This document shows, piece after piece, positions 14,755 through 23,862 of a DNA stretch of 38,621 bases (position 1 is its first letter; each line of letters starts with the position of its first letter). A model generated the notes under the pieces. It saw nothing but the letters and a program-made list of their open reading frames with translations. It ran no database searches and was not told the DNA's origin. The position numbers were made by a program, and so were the translations under genes. Source of the stretch: Porticoccaceae bacterium (GTDB lineage Bacteria; Pseudomonadota; Gammaproteobacteria; Pseudomonadales; Porticoccaceae); contig JAQWGK010000037.1 of assembly GCA_029238255.1 (NCBI GenBank), forward strand, positions 1-38,621. Reading direction: 5' to 3'.

Positions 14755-15492
14755 TTACTTCTTGCGATCAAATAGCCCTTTCAGTGCGCCAGCTTTTTCT
14801 TTGACCTGATCTTCTAGCGACCGGCCTAAATCTCGAACCGCACCAGACTGACTAACCGCCTTGCCCGCTGCACCGACAATAGCGCTAATAATTTCTCCCG
14901 CGGCTTCGGCTCCGGAAACGCCCTTATTACCTTCAGCAGACTGACCTATATCGGTAAGCTGCAAATCCGGCAGCGCCAGATCAATGCCCTTGCCCCCCAA
15001 AATAGCGTAGTGAACCTTGCCATCTGTAATTCTCAGATCGCGGATAATAAATTTTTTGCCGCTCTCGCCAGTACTACTCTGCTCAGAACCTGTACCCAGA
15101 TACGCGGCAATATTGGACTGAATCTGATCGAGATTACTGCGTCCATCGGCTCGCTCCATAGTAATTTCTGGCGCTACAATCCGCAGGGACTCAATAATAA
15201 TAGTGTCGGTGGCCAGTGAATCAGCATTCATGGCAAAGCTAATCTCTCCCAGCGTAAAGGCATTGGCCGCAGCGAAACCCTCCGGGTTGCCAACTCGCAA
15301 TCCGCTAAAACGTCCCTTTGCAGTGGTCAGGGACAGATCTACCGAACTCAGGGTAACCTGAGACTGAGTCATCTCCGGACCAATGGTTTCAACAGCGGTC
15401 TTGATACCGCGATCGAGATTGATAATCACAAACACCAGCAGTGCCACCGCCAATAAAATAATTGCCGAGACTATTTTTGTTACCTTCCTCAT
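14755..15492 (-). CDS. AsmA-like membrane-anchored periplasmic protein
   Basis: A 245-residue protein with one N-terminal membrane helix (about 6-26) and a periplasmic domain that resembles part of the AsmA/DUF748 family: repeated short beta-strand blocks of the type VTLSSVDLSLTTAKGRFSGL, LRVGNPEGF, IIIESLRIVAPEIT and FIIRDLRITDGKVHY. Large AsmA-like proteins take part in lipid transport between membranes; this one is short and may only share the repeat. The C-terminal part (about 190-245) is Ala/Gly-rich and helical with a basic end. A good ribosome site (GAGGAAG) precedes the ATG. Function not assignable beyond envelope location. Confidence 0.75.
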   Translation of the reverse strand: MRKVTKIVSAIILLAVALLVFVIINLDRGIKTAVETIGPEMTQSQVTLSSVDLSLTTAKGRFSGLRVGNPEGFAAANAFTLGEISFAMNADSLATDTIIIESLRIVAPEITMERADGRSNLDQIQSNIAAYLGTGSEQSSTGESGKKFIIRDLRITDGKVHYAILGGKGIDLALPDLQLTDIGQSAEGNKGVSGAEAAGEIISAIVGAAGKAVSQSGAVRDLGRSLEDQVKEKAGALKGLFDRKK

Positions 15493-15606
15493 AAGCTTCC
15501 TCTGGAAAATTTAATCATGATTAGAAAATTGCAGTTAGATAAAGCATAGATGCTATTCTGTAATCTGTAAAAATAGCTGCGGCTCTAGCCGAGGATTCAT
15601 TTAAAT

Positions 15607-16377
15607 ATGCTATCAACAAAGCCATCAACCCTGTCTCCGCTCGCGACCCCCTCGGTTGTTATCGAAGGGCTAAAGCTGCTCTGGCATCGACGTATTCGCT
15701 GGCTGGTGATTATCCCGGTGGTTATCAATATTGTTATGTTCTCAGCGGCCACCTGGTTTGCGGCACTCTGGGTCAGCGATTGGCTCAATTGGCTGATTGC
15801 CTCAGTACCCCAATGGTTGGAATGGCTGGTATGGGTAATCTGGCTGCTATTTGCCCTGTTGGCACTGGTTATCTATGCCTTTACCTTTACCCTGTTTGCC
15901 CATCTGATTGGCTCGCCATTTTATGGAATTATTGCGGAGCGGGTGATTGCCATGGAGCGCGGTGTCAGCGACCGAGCGCCTGAAACTTTAACCGCAATGC
16001 TTAATACAGCCCGCGATAGCTTTCTTCGAGAACTGCAGATACTGGCCTATATGCTGCCCCGCACTATCGGCGTCTTATTGGTTACGTTGATCGTCAGCTT
16101 TATACCGCTGATCAATATTTTTGCGCCGCTGATTGCCGGCAGCTGGGCGGCCTGGTCTCTGGCGATACAGTATTTTGATTATCCCGGGGACAGTGATCAG
16201 GTGGGATTTAGGGAGGTTCGTCAGATAGCCGCGAAGCAGCGCTGGCTTTCACTGGGCTTTGGATTATCTGCTCTTGGAGCTGCGGCGGTTCCAGTGCTTA
16301 ATCTGGTTCTACTGCCGGCGACGGTAGTCGGCGGCACCCTGTTATGGTGCCGCGAGTACAGTGATCAGAGTCATTAG
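15607..16377 (+). CDS. cysZ: CysZ/EI24-family membrane protein (sulfate permease CysZ-like)
   Basis: A 256-residue integral membrane protein of the CysZ (EI24) family. Seen: an N-terminal amphipathic stretch GLKLLWHRRIRWLVIIPVV, a pair of long hydrophobic helices, the family core AHLIGSPFYGIIAERV, then LPRTIGVLLVTL and the conserved YFDYPGD motif, with a final pair of helices. CysZ imports sulfate for cysteine synthesis in E. coli. No cys genes lie close, so the substrate is inferred from the family alone. No clear ribosome site; the first ATG gives the family's usual length. Confidence 0.85.
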   Translation: MLSTKPSTLSPLATPSVVIEGLKLLWHRRIRWLVIIPVVINIVMFSAATWFAALWVSDWLNWLIASVPQWLEWLVWVIWLLFALLALVIYAFTFTLFAHLIGSPFYGIIAERVIAMERGVSDRAPETLTAMLNTARDSFLRELQILAYMLPRTIGVLLVTLIVSFIPLINIFAPLIAGSWAAWSLAIQYFDYPGDSDQVGFREVRQIAAKQRWLSLGFGLSALGAAAVPVLNLVLLPATVVGGTLLWCREYSDQSH

Positions 16378-16403
16378 GGGCTTTTTGCGAGAAGCAAAAG
16401 GGA

Positions 16404-18092
16404 TTACTCAGCCGCTTTTTCCTGCTCTGCTTTTGAAGGCTCTTCATTAGGGACTTCATTAGGGGCTTCTTCTGAAGAGGCTTCTTTTACAGGCTCTTCT
16501 TTTACAGGCTCTTCTTTTACAGGAGCATCTTCTTTAGAGACTTCTTCGGTAGGAGTCTGTTCTTTTACAGGCTCTTCCACAACGGTCTCTTCCATAACGG
16601 GCTCTGCTGCAACCGGCTCTTCTACAGGTGCTTTCGCCTCCGGCTTTTCCGCTACTGGCTTTTCTTCAACTGCATCAGCAGCCTCCGGCTTGGGAGCCTT
16701 TGCCGCTGCCGCTTCTTTGGGCGCATCTTTCTTAGGCGCATCTTTTTTAGCTGCAGGACGCTTGCGAGTGGGCGCTGGAACATCGACTAACAGAGCCTCA
16801 TCCGGCATGGTGCAAGGAAGCTTCATATCCAATAGCTTTTCAATTGGCTCTAGCAAAAACGCATCATCTTCACAGGCAAAGCTAACTGAAATACCGGTTT
16901 GTCCGGCACGACCAGTGCGGCCAATACGGTGAACATAGTCTTCCGGCTCTTCGGGCAGCGTGAAGTTAATAACATGACTAACACCGTTAACATGAATACC
17001 ACGGCCGGCAACATCGGTGGCGACCATCACTTTCAGGCTGCCATTTTTAAAGGATTCAAGGGTTTTCATACGGCGATTCTGTGGCACATCACCGGCGATC
17101 AGACCCACTTTAAAGCCCTGCTTTTTAAGACGCTCATAAAGAGTTCGACAGATATCCCGGCGATTGGCAAACACCATCACGCTCTCCACTGCATCATCTT
17201 TAAGAATATTCTGCAGCAGATTAAATTTCTCATTGGCAGTGGTAATAAATATCTTCTGCTCAACAGTATCGGTGGCTACACGCTCCGGCTCCATCTCGAG
17301 CATTACCGGCTTATCGGTCCACTGTTCAGAGAGGCGCAGTACTTCAGGAGTGAACGTCGCAGAGAATAAAAGAGTCTGGCGATCTTCGCGAGGTGGTGTC
17401 AGTCGCACCAGTCGGCGCACCTGAGGGATAAAGCCCATATCGAGCATACGGTCGGCTTCATCGATAATTAGCACCTCGACCTGATCGAGGTGAATATCTT
17501 TATTGTTGGCGAAATCGAGCAGACGACCCGGTGTTCCCACCAAAATATCGCAGTGGTTCTTCTGAACTTTCTGCAGCTGTTTGGCGTAATCCATACCGCC
17601 AACCAGCGTATGTACTTTAAGGTCTGTATGCTTGACTAACTGCTCTGCATCTTCACCAATCTGAATTGCCAGCTCTCGGGTGGGAGCCAAAATAAGCGCC
17701 CGCGCTTCACCCATATAGCGCTCATCTTCGATCGGGTGTCTTAATAAATCGCTGATAGTACTGACCAAAAATGCCGCTGTCTTGCCGGTACCGGTCTGCG
17801 CTTTGCCGACCATATCGTGGCTGCGCAATGTGTGGGGCAGCGAAGCACCCTGAATCGGTGTGCAATAGGAGAATCCGGCACTGTGAATACCACGCATTAG
17901 AGGCAGTGGTAAATCAAGGTCGTGAAAGCGAACCTTGCCCTCTTGAGGCTCAACAACGAATTGGTCAATAGACCATTTCTTATTGCCACCACGACCGCGG
18001 CCACGACGTCTTCCGCCTCGTGATGATGAGTTTGATGGTTTGCTGTTTGAGCTTTGGTCGGGTTTAGCCGACGTATCAGTAGTGTCAGTCAA
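16404..18092 (-). CDS. rhlB: DEAD-box RNA helicase, RhlB type, with long acidic tail
   Basis: An ATP-dependent RNA helicase of 562 residues. The basic N-terminus (about 22-40, Arg/Gly-rich) precedes the core: Q-motif YCTPIQ (about 76-81), motif I AQTGTGKT (98-105), PTRELA, TPGRL, DEAD, SAT, and motif [12 protein letters not shown]. The opening [20 protein letters not shown] and the [14 protein letters not shown] stretch resemble Pseudomonas RhlB, a degradosome partner of RNase E. The core ends near residue 435. About 125 residues of low-complexity Pro/Glu/Ala/Lys sequence follow, including KEEPV repeats, longer than in E. coli RhlB (about 420 in all). The tail may be a disordered interaction region. 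RhlE or another DEAD-box helicase is a less likely reading. The 176 bases upstream contain several hairpins. Confidence 0.88.
   Translation of the reverse strand: MTDTTDTSAKPDQSSNSKPSNSSSRGGRRRGRGRGGNKKWSIDQFVVEPQEGKVRFHDLDLPLPLMRGIHSAGFSYCTPIQGASLPHTLRSHDMVGKAQTGTGKTAAFLVSTISDLLRHPIEDERYMGEARALILAPTRELAIQIGEDAEQLVKHTDLKVHTLVGGMDYAKQLQKVQKNHCDILVGTPGRLLDFANNKDIHLDQVEVLIIDEADRMLDMGFIPQVRRLVRLTPPREDRQTLLFSATFTPEVLRLSEQWTDKPVMLEMEPERVATDTVEQKIFITTANEKFNLLQNILKDDAVESVMVFANRRDICRTLYERLKKQGFKVGLIAGDVPQNRRMKTLESFKNGSLKVMVATDVAGRGIHVNGVSHVINFTLPEEPEDYVHRIGRTGRAGQTGISVSFACEDDAFLLEPIEKLLDMKLPCTMPDEALLVDVPAPTRKRPAAKKDAPKKDAPKEAAAAKAPKPEAADAVEEKPVAEKPEAKAPVEEPVAAEPVMEETVVEEPVKEQTPTEEVSKEDAPVKEEPVKEEPVKEASSEEAPNEVPNEEPSKAEQEKAAE
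16482..16574 (-). repeat. 15-base tandem repeats in the helicase tail
   Basis: TTCTTTTACAGGCTC (plus strand) occurs at 16482-16496 and 16497-16511, with a variant at 16512-16526 and a detached copy at 16560-16574. They code for the five-residue unit KEEPV on the minus strand and keep the frame whatever the copy number. Confidence 0.85.
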
Positions 18093-18202
18093 GGTTAGGC
18101 ACGCAGTGTTGGACAGTGGGGTTGAACCCGATTAAATGCGCAATAAATCCCCTAAAAGGGGCTAACAGCGCTCATATTTGCGCGCGAAGTGTAGCAGAAT
18201 TG

Positions 18203-18254
18203 TCGACTGCCCGTTTAGTTTAATAAACGGGCCTTGCAGGGGCCCTGCTGTCGA
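18203..18254. other. Possible three-way RNA junction between doxX and rhlB
   Basis: An outer 5-bp stem (TCGAC 18203-18207 with GTCGA 18250-18254) encloses a 9-bp hairpin (18209-18217 with 18224-18232) and a 5-bp GC hairpin (18236-18240 with 18244-18248). No T-run follows on either strand, so it does not look like a simple terminator. A smaller hairpin (CCCCT-AAA-AGGGG) lies nearer the helicase start. On the minus strand all of this would be the 3' end of doxX or the 5' leader of rhlB. Confidence 0.45.
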
Positions 18255-18268
18255 TCGCCCGGCTGGCT

Positions 18269-18907
18269 CTATTTAAAACGCTTCGAGAGCCAGTAATCAA
18301 CGCTTACCCAGCGCCCAGCACCGCTAAATAAAAGCATTAGCAACATAGCAAAATAGGTCGCCGCAAATTCAATGCCGTTGTTCAAAACCACAAAGCTGCC
18401 CTTTTCCGTCAACCAACCGTAGTTGCCATGTCGGCGCAAAATAGATTTTGCAGCCGCAACTCGCTCACCCACTTCAACACTGTTTTCAAGACTTCTCTGA
18501 GCTGCGGGAATACCAACGGTGGCCAGTACTTTTGCCGTACTGGTATCCGGGTCACCCGGAGCGATGGCAAACCAGCCATTATCCCAGTGGGCGGTTCCGG
18601 CAGCGACGATCATGGTCATCATCAGTGGAATAACAACCAGTCTGGTTGCCGCGCCAACTAACAGCGCCAAACCACCAAACAGCTCTGCACTGGCGGCCAG
18701 AAAAACCATCACTGCGGGCATTGGCAGACCCAGCCCCCAATCGGAATTGCCAAACCAGGCGACCATATCATCCCAGTTGGCAAACTTATGGGCTCCGACA
18801 CCAATAAAAATTGGTGCCAGATAAAGGCGCAGTGCCAACGGGCCAAGCCAGTCGATGCATTTTAGTTTTTCGATAAATAAACTGTATAGCGAGGTTAATT
18901 TTTGCAT
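18269..18907 (-). CDS. DoxX family membrane protein
   Basis: A DoxX-type four-helix membrane protein of 212 residues. Seen: LGPLALRLYLAPIFIGVGAHKF in two parts, then a helix pair (VMVFLAASAELFGGLALLVG and TRLVVIPLMMTMIVAAGTAH), and a last helix FAATYFAMLLMLLFSGAGRW. Between the third and last helices there is an unusually long polar insert (about 118-175), about 55 residues that many DoxX proteins lack. Members act in respiratory or redox complexes, but the role here is unknown. I start at the ATG at 18907 because GGAG lies eight bases upstream; the GTG at 18916 lies within that ribosome site. Confidence 0.83.
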   Translation of the reverse strand: MQKLTSLYSLFIEKLKCIDWLGPLALRLYLAPIFIGVGAHKFANWDDMVAWFGNSDWGLGLPMPAVMVFLAASAELFGGLALLVGAATRLVVIPLMMTMIVAAGTAHWDNGWFAIAPGDPDTSTAKVLATVGIPAAQRSLENSVEVGERVAAAKSILRRHGNYGWLTEKGSFVVLNNGIEFAATYFAMLLMLLFSGAGRWVSVDYWLSKRFK

Positions 18908-19117
18908 TTCAGTCACTCCATTGAATCTTTGTGTTTGTTATCTGGTGGGTTATCTGATGAATAAGCTGCCGGATTAGATTGCATTAGGGTAAATAAATTC
19001 CGGACATCTAACAACTAACGAAAAACTCAGTATATATTCCGCGAATAGTTTGTCTTTTTACTCGCATTGCGCAGTGGTTTAAACGAAGATAAGCCTTAAC
19101 CAAAAATTGTGCTGACA

Positions 19118-20527
19118 ATGCTTTTCAAAAACACCAATAACTCTACGTTTATAAATAATGTGACGGCGCTCTGGCGCCTTGCCGGACCACTTATACTCGG
19201 CCAAATCGCAGTGGTCGGCATGAACGTAACAGATATTTACGTGGCCGGCCAAGTCAGCGCTGACACACTGGCGGCCGTGCAACTGGGCGGCAGTATGTGG
19301 GCGATGATCAATCTGGTGGTGATTGGCATTATGATTGGTAACAGCCCAATTATTGGCAACTACTGGGGGGCCGGACAGACCCATTTGGTGCGCTTCCAAT
19401 TTCAGCAGGCACTGTGGCTTGCGGTCCCTATGGGCATACTGGTCAACTGCGCGATTCTGTGTGGAATTTTTATTCTCGGCAAGTTGGATATATCCGCTAA
19501 TGTCTATGATATTGGCCGCAGCTATCTGATGCCGTTCCTGATCACCGGTTTAATGTTTCCAGCTTTCTTTGCCTTTCGCAGCACCTTTGAAGGAATAGGC
19601 GACACACGCCCGGTAATGGTATTTAACGCCGCCGCATTTTTACTCAATATAGTGTTGGACTACGCACTGGTCTTTGGTCACTTTGGCTTACCGGCCATGG
19701 GCGGCGAAGGTGCCGCCTGGGCAACCGTTATCGTGATGACATTTTTACTGATCTGCATGGCCGTCTATGGTCAGCGCTCGCGAACCATGCGCGGGCTTAA
19801 ACTCTATCATCAGTTTGCGCGGGCGAAAATTTCGGCGATTGCCAATATCCTCAGACTCGGGGTTCCCATTGCTCTGAATATTTCTGCGGAGATGTCGTTC
19901 TTTGCGATTATTCCTCTGTTGGTTGCCCACTTGGGTTCCGGCGTACTCGGCGCTCATGCTATCGCCATCAATATTGATTCTCTGGCCTTTATGGTGCCAC
20001 TGGGAGTGGCTCAGGCTCTGACCATTATGGTTGCCCATGCCGAGGGTTCTAAAAACCCCAAGTTTGCCAGACAGATCTGTCTGGTTGGCTACAAGCTGGT
20101 ATTTTTGCTGGCGCTGGTGATGGCGGCAATCAAGATTATTTTCCGCAGCGATTTTGCCAGCGCATTTAGTGCTGACCCCAATGTGCAGGCAATCGCCATA
20201 AACCTGTTCTTTTTTGCCGCCTTGCTGGGCTGTATTGACTGCCTGCAGATGTGTGCGAGTGGCGCACTGCGTGGCTATAAGGATGTGCGCCTGCCGCTGT
20301 TAATTCAGGTGACGGCATTCTGGGGCATCGCTTTCCCAATCGCCTACTCACTGGCACTAACGGATTTTTGGGGAGAGCCTCTGGGGATTTACGGGTTCTG
20401 GGCCGGTATGGTTATTGGCGCACTGTGCGCGGGAATTGGCTTGCTGACCCGATGGAATATTGTATCCCGCAGCAAAATTCACGCCGCCGCTAATGAGCAG
20501 GAGGCAGCGAGTATCGGCCAAGGGTAA
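19118..20527 (+). CDS. MATE family multidrug/sodium antiporter
   Basis: About 469 residues with twelve predicted helices in two related halves, typical of MATE (NorM-like) exporters that expel organic cations and drugs using sodium or proton gradients. Seen: LWRLAGPLILGQIAVVGMNV with TDIYVAGQ, the family opening, then FAFRSTFEGIGDTRPVM in the first half, and LGVPIALNISAEMSFFAI and CASGALRGYKDVRLPL in the second. The ATG at 19118 is chosen over an in-frame GTG at 19109; neither has a clear ribosome site. Its last 38 bases overlap the convergent prmC gene. The substrate cannot be told. Confidence 0.92.
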   Translation: MLFKNTNNSTFINNVTALWRLAGPLILGQIAVVGMNVTDIYVAGQVSADTLAAVQLGGSMWAMINLVVIGIMIGNSPIIGNYWGAGQTHLVRFQFQQALWLAVPMGILVNCAILCGIFILGKLDISANVYDIGRSYLMPFLITGLMFPAFFAFRSTFEGIGDTRPVMVFNAAAFLLNIVLDYALVFGHFGLPAMGGEGAAWATVIVMTFLLICMAVYGQRSRTMRGLKLYHQFARAKISAIANILRLGVPIALNISAEMSFFAIIPLLVAHLGSGVLGAHAIAINIDSLAFMVPLGVAQALTIMVAHAEGSKNPKFARQICLVGYKLVFLLALVMAAIKIIFRSDFASAFSADPNVQAIAINLFFFAALLGCIDCLQMCASGALRGYKDVRLPLLIQVTAFWGIAFPIAYSLALTDFWGEPLGIYGFWAGMVIGALCAGIGLLTRWNIVSRSKIHAAANEQEAASIGQG

Positions 20528-21335
20528 TTCGCTCTAGGCTATTTAGATCGAGGCGAGTTTCCACCAGGCCAAAGCCTGCTTGCTCAAACAGTTCTCTAAC
20601 CGCAGCGCCCTGCTGATATCCGTGCTCAACCATTAACCAACCACCATCAGCTAGATAATCGACACTCTGAGCAATCAGCAGGCGCAGATCGTCCAGACCC
20701 TGAGGCCCAGAGACCAACGCCGAGGCGGGCTCAAAACGCACATCACCCTGAGTAAGGTGAGCATCGTCGGTCTCAATATAAGGTGGGTTACTGACAATTA
20801 GATCGAACTGCTGTAGGGCAATTTCTGCAAACCAGTGGCTCTGAAATATTTCAACATTCTCCAACTGACAATGCTGACAGTTAACTTTGGCAAGTTCCAC
20901 CGCACCGGGCATTAGTTCTACCGCGCTAACCCGCCAGCGACTCTGCTCGGTGGCCAACGCCAGTGCAATAGCACCGGTGCCGGTACCCAGATCTAGCACC
21001 TTGGACTGCTCGGGCAGTTCCAATTCAAGGGCTGTTTCTACCAATAATTCTGTTTCCGGGCGCGGTATCAATGTGTCCGGCGAGACTTTTAGGTCTAGGG
21101 TCCAAAAACCCTGAGTTCCAATTAAATAGGCTACCGGTTCACCGGCAATACGCCGCTCTAAGAGCTGTTGAAACTGTTCTTGAACAGCTTCAGTCAGTTC
21201 CCGATCAGGCCGGGTTTTTAGATAGGTACGGTCGACATTGAGCAGATAACAGAGCAAGAGCTCGCAATCCAATCTCGCTGTGTCGCTGAGATGGTTGAGC
21301 TGCACAGCGGATTGGAGTAGCTGGGAAATGATCAT
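20490..21335 (-). CDS. prmC: Release factor glutamine methyltransferase
   Basis: PrmC methylates the Gln of the GGQ motif in RF1 and RF2, raising termination efficiency. It has 281 residues. Seen: an N-terminal helical substrate domain, the family stretch GFWTLDLKVSPDTLIPRPETE, split around residues 77-96, the SAM-binding VLDLGTGTGAIALALA, and the catalytic NPPY at 183-186. Its ATG shares one base with the prfA stop (TAATG), so it is coupled to its own substrate gene. The C-terminal 38 bases overlap the 3' end of the MATE gene on the other strand. Confidence 0.95.
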   Translation of the reverse strand: MIISQLLQSAVQLNHLSDTARLDCELLLCYLLNVDRTYLKTRPDRELTEAVQEQFQQLLERRIAGEPVAYLIGTQGFWTLDLKVSPDTLIPRPETELLVETALELELPEQSKVLDLGTGTGAIALALATEQSRWRVSAVELMPGAVELAKVNCQHCQLENVEIFQSHWFAEIALQQFDLIVSNPPYIETDDAHLTQGDVRFEPASALVSGPQGLDDLRLLIAQSVDYLADGGWLMVEHGYQQGAAVRELFEQAGFGLVETRLDLNSLERITLGRYSLPPAH

Positions 21336-22417
21336 TAGTCGGCAAGGCTGGCCAGCTGCTCCGCCTGAAATTCACTGACCAATGGCTGAACAATTTCATT
21401 GAGAGAGCCTTCCATCACTTCGCTTAACTTGTAGAGGGTAAGGTTGATGCGATGGTCGGTAACGCGCCCCTGAGGGAAGTTGTAGGTGCGAATTCGCTCT
21501 GAACGATCGCCGCTGCCAACCAGACTTTTACGCTGATCAGACTGCTCTTTGGCAACCGCTTCGTCCTGCGCCGCAGTCAAACGAGCCTGTAGAACCGACA
21601 TCGCCTTGGCGCGGTTTTTATGCTGTGAACGCTCGTCCTGACACTCCACTACCAGCCCGGTGGGCAGGTGGGTAATACGAATCGCCGAGTCAGTTTTGTT
21701 CACGTGCTGACCACCAGAACCCGAGGCGCGGAAGGTATCTACCCGCAGATCGCCCTTATTAATTTCAATCGCATCCTTCTCATCCGCTTCAGCCATAATC
21801 GCCACGGTGCAGGCTGAGGTGTGAATACGGCCCTGAGATTCGGTATCTGGCACTCGCTGAACACGGTGGGCGCCAGACTCAAACTTAAGCTTGGAAAATA
21901 CCCCCTGCCCGACAATTCGCGCGATAATTTCTTTATAGCCACCGTGATCACCCTGACTCTCGCTGATCACCTCAACTTTCCAGCGCTGGTTTTCCGCAAA
22001 CCGGCTGTACATGCGGAATAGATCGCCGGAGAAAATCGCCGCTTCGTCGCCGCCAGTTCCGGCGCGAATTTCAAGGAAGACATTTTTCGAATCATTGGGA
22101 TCTTTGGGTAGTAAAAGCTTTTGTAGATCTAGCTCCAACTCTTCACGCTGGGCTTCGCCGCTGCGCAGTTCTTCCTGACCCATCTCGCGCATATCCGCAT
22201 CGGAGTCTTTGAGCAGCAGCTTGGCTTCATCAATATTTTCTAGCACTGATAGATAGGCCTGATAGCTTTTTACTACCGGCTCGAGCTCAGCATACTCTTT
22301 GGATAGGCTACGAAAGCGATTCTGATCGCTGATAATATCGCCATCACTCAGCAGTGCGCCAACTTCTTCGTAGCGTTCAGAGAGGTGATCCAGTTTGGAT
22401 AGAATTGATGCTTTCAT
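21335..22417 (-). CDS. prfA: Peptide chain release factor 1
   Basis: RF1 reads UAA and UAG and triggers peptide release. It is 360 residues, as in E. coli. Seen: the catalytic GGQ at 235-237 in [16 protein letters not shown], and the codon-recognition PxT tripeptide as Pro190-Asp-Thr192 before [14 protein letters not shown]. The middle gene of a hemA-prfA-prmC operon, 89 bases after hemA and overlapping prmC by one base. Confidence 0.97.
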   Translation of the reverse strand: MKASILSKLDHLSERYEEVGALLSDGDIISDQNRFRSLSKEYAELEPVVKSYQAYLSVLENIDEAKLLLKDSDADMREMGQEELRSGEAQREELELDLQKLLLPKDPNDSKNVFLEIRAGTGGDEAAIFSGDLFRMYSRFAENQRWKVEVISESQGDHGGYKEIIARIVGQGVFSKLKFESGAHRVQRVPDTESQGRIHTSACTVAIMAEADEKDAIEINKGDLRVDTFRASGSGGQHVNKTDSAIRITHLPTGLVVECQDERSQHKNRAKAMSVLQARLTAAQDEAVAKEQSDQRKSLVGSGDRSERIRTYNFPQGRVTDHRINLTLYKLSEVMEGSLNEIVQPLVSEFQAEQLASLAD

Positions 22418-22506
22418 GGGTTTTCCATATCTCGTTTGTTGGCCAGATTACAGCGCTAAAAATTTTTAAAATGTGGGAGTTGCGGGGTATCTCAGCTTAA
22501 ACCTAG

Positions 22507-23763
22507 CTAACGCTTTTTATCTAAACCAAACAGTTCATGGGTGGCGTGAATGGTTTCATCGCTGCCCTCTTCGCCGGCCTGCTTGAGGCGGGTGGTGGGT
22601 TTGTGCATAAGCTTATTGGTCAGGTTGCGTGCCAACGTGGCGATAACTGACGGCGAGTCCTGACCTCTCTCAAGTGCTGCCAGCGCCTTATCAACTTCTT
22701 CATCACGAATTTTTTCAACGCTATCTCGAAACGCACGAATGGTATCCACCACGGCCAGTGAGCGCTGTTGACGAGACCAGTCCTCAGCTTCCTGATCGAT
22801 AATTTCCTGAGCCACATCGGCGGCAGTCTGGCGGGCGCGAAGATTGTCCTGAATCACTTCCTGCAAATCATCCACGGTATAGAGATAGACATCAGCCAAC
22901 TCCTCAACCTCGGGCTCAATATCTCGCGGCACCGCAATATCGACCATAAAGATCGGCCTGTGCTTACGCTTTTTAAGCGCTGACTCGACGGCACCCTTTC
23001 CCAGAATAGGTAGCTGGCTGGCGGTGGAGGAAATAACTATATCGGCCTTGGGCAGATAGTCGGGAATATCCGACAACAGTATCGCCTCGGCGGAAAAGTC
23101 TGCGGCCAATTCCTGCGCCCGGTTAAGGGTGCGATTGGCCACGGTAATACCGCCAATTTTTTTCTCGCGCAGATGCCGCGCCACTAGCTCAATGGTTTCA
23201 CCGGCGCCAATTAACAGGGCGTGAGCATCTTTTAGGTCGGCAAAGATCTGCTCGGCCAGACTCACTGAGGCATAGGCGACGGAAACCGGATTTTGGCCTA
23301 TAGCTGTCTGCGAGCGCACGCGCTTGGCGGCGGCAAAAGCATATTGGAAAGCCTGATTTAAAAAGGTTGAAACAGTACCGGCTTCACGACCGACGGCATA
23401 GGCAGATTTAATCTGACCAAAGATTTGCGGCTCACCTAAAACCAGAGAGTCGAGACCACTGGCAACCCGCATAATATGACGCACCGCCTGTTGATCGCGG
23501 TGGCAGTAGTAGCAGGACTGCAACTGTTCGAGCTCTATAGACTTATGCTCTGCCAACCAGCCCAACAGCTGTTCATCACTGACATCACCAGACAGATATA
23601 TCTCGGTGCGATTGCAGGTCGAGAGCAGCGCCATCTCATCACCATCCAGATGGCTGAGAGCCTGCTGCAGTGATTCGATCACTATTTCCGGGGCAAAGGC
23701 AACCCGCCCGCGGAGATCCACGGAGGCGGTTGTATGATTGATGCCAAATGCCAGAATGCTCAT
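22507..23763 (-). CDS. hemA: Glutamyl-tRNA reductase
   Basis: HemA reduces Glu-tRNA(Glu) to glutamate-1-semialdehyde, the first and regulated step of tetrapyrrole synthesis in the C5 pathway. It has 418 residues. Seen: the N-terminal LAFGINHTTASVDLRGRVAF, the catalytic Cys50 in LLSTCNRTEIY, the GLDSLVLGEPQIFGQIK stretch, an NADPH-binding ALLIGAGETIELVARHL, and the C-terminal dimerisation helix. No strong Shine-Dalgarno stands before its ATG. Instead a short upstream frame ends on the start codon (TGA overlapping ATG), and 13-base repeats lie 39-77 bases upstream, suggesting coupled translation. First gene of hemA-prfA-prmC. Confidence 0.97.
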   Translation of the reverse strand: MSILAFGINHTTASVDLRGRVAFAPEIVIESLQQALSHLDGDEMALLSTCNRTEIYLSGDVSDEQLLGWLAEHKSIELEQLQSCYYCHRDQQAVRHIMRVASGLDSLVLGEPQIFGQIKSAYAVGREAGTVSTFLNQAFQYAFAAAKRVRSQTAIGQNPVSVAYASVSLAEQIFADLKDAHALLIGAGETIELVARHLREKKIGGITVANRTLNRAQELAADFSAEAILLSDIPDYLPKADIVISSTASQLPILGKGAVESALKKRKHRPIFMVDIAVPRDIEPEVEELADVYLYTVDDLQEVIQDNLRARQTAADVAQEIIDQEAEDWSRQQRSLAVVDTIRAFRDSVEKIRDEEVDKALAALERGQDSPSVIATLARNLTNKLMHKPTTRLKQAGEEGSDETIHATHELFGLDKKR

Positions 23764-23825
23764 AGCTTGTCTAAAATGCTTCTCTTGTGTGTCTGTTTCG
23801 CGTGCCTTTCATACGTGCCTTTCAT
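23760..23825 (-). CDS. Possible 21-residue leader peptide coupled to hemA
   Basis: On the minus strand an ATG in the middle repeat copy opens a 21-codon frame whose TGA stop overlaps the hemA ATG (ATGA). The preceding repeat supplies AAAGG five to six bases before this ATG as a ribosome site. The peptide is basic (several Lys, Arg and His) and not recognisable. The frames from the outer two copies stop earlier (9 and 13 codons). Its role would be regulatory coupling; it may equally be chance, given its size. Confidence 0.35.
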   Translation of the reverse strand: MKGTYERHAKQTHKRSILDKL

Positions 23826-23840
23826 AGGTGCCTTTCATAT
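23802..23840 (-). repeat. Three tandem 13-base repeats in the hemA leader
   Basis: GTGCCTTTCATA plus one variable base, three times without a gap (23802-23814, 23815-23827, 23828-23840). On the minus strand each unit gives ATGAAAGGCAC, that is an ATG followed by an AAAGG that can act as ribosome site for the ATG of the next unit. Confidence 0.93.
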
Positions 23841-23862
23841 AAGCTACTCCAACTATTACTTA

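Noticed and set aside
16381-16400. Hairpin CTTTTTGC/GCAAAAGG between cysZ and rhlB
   Set aside because: It contains a mismatch or wobble and lacks a T-run on either strand; too weak to call a terminator.
23802-23840. CRISPR-like array ahead of hemA
   Set aside because: The 13-base units are directly adjacent with no spacers, and no cas genes are near; it is a short tandem repeat.
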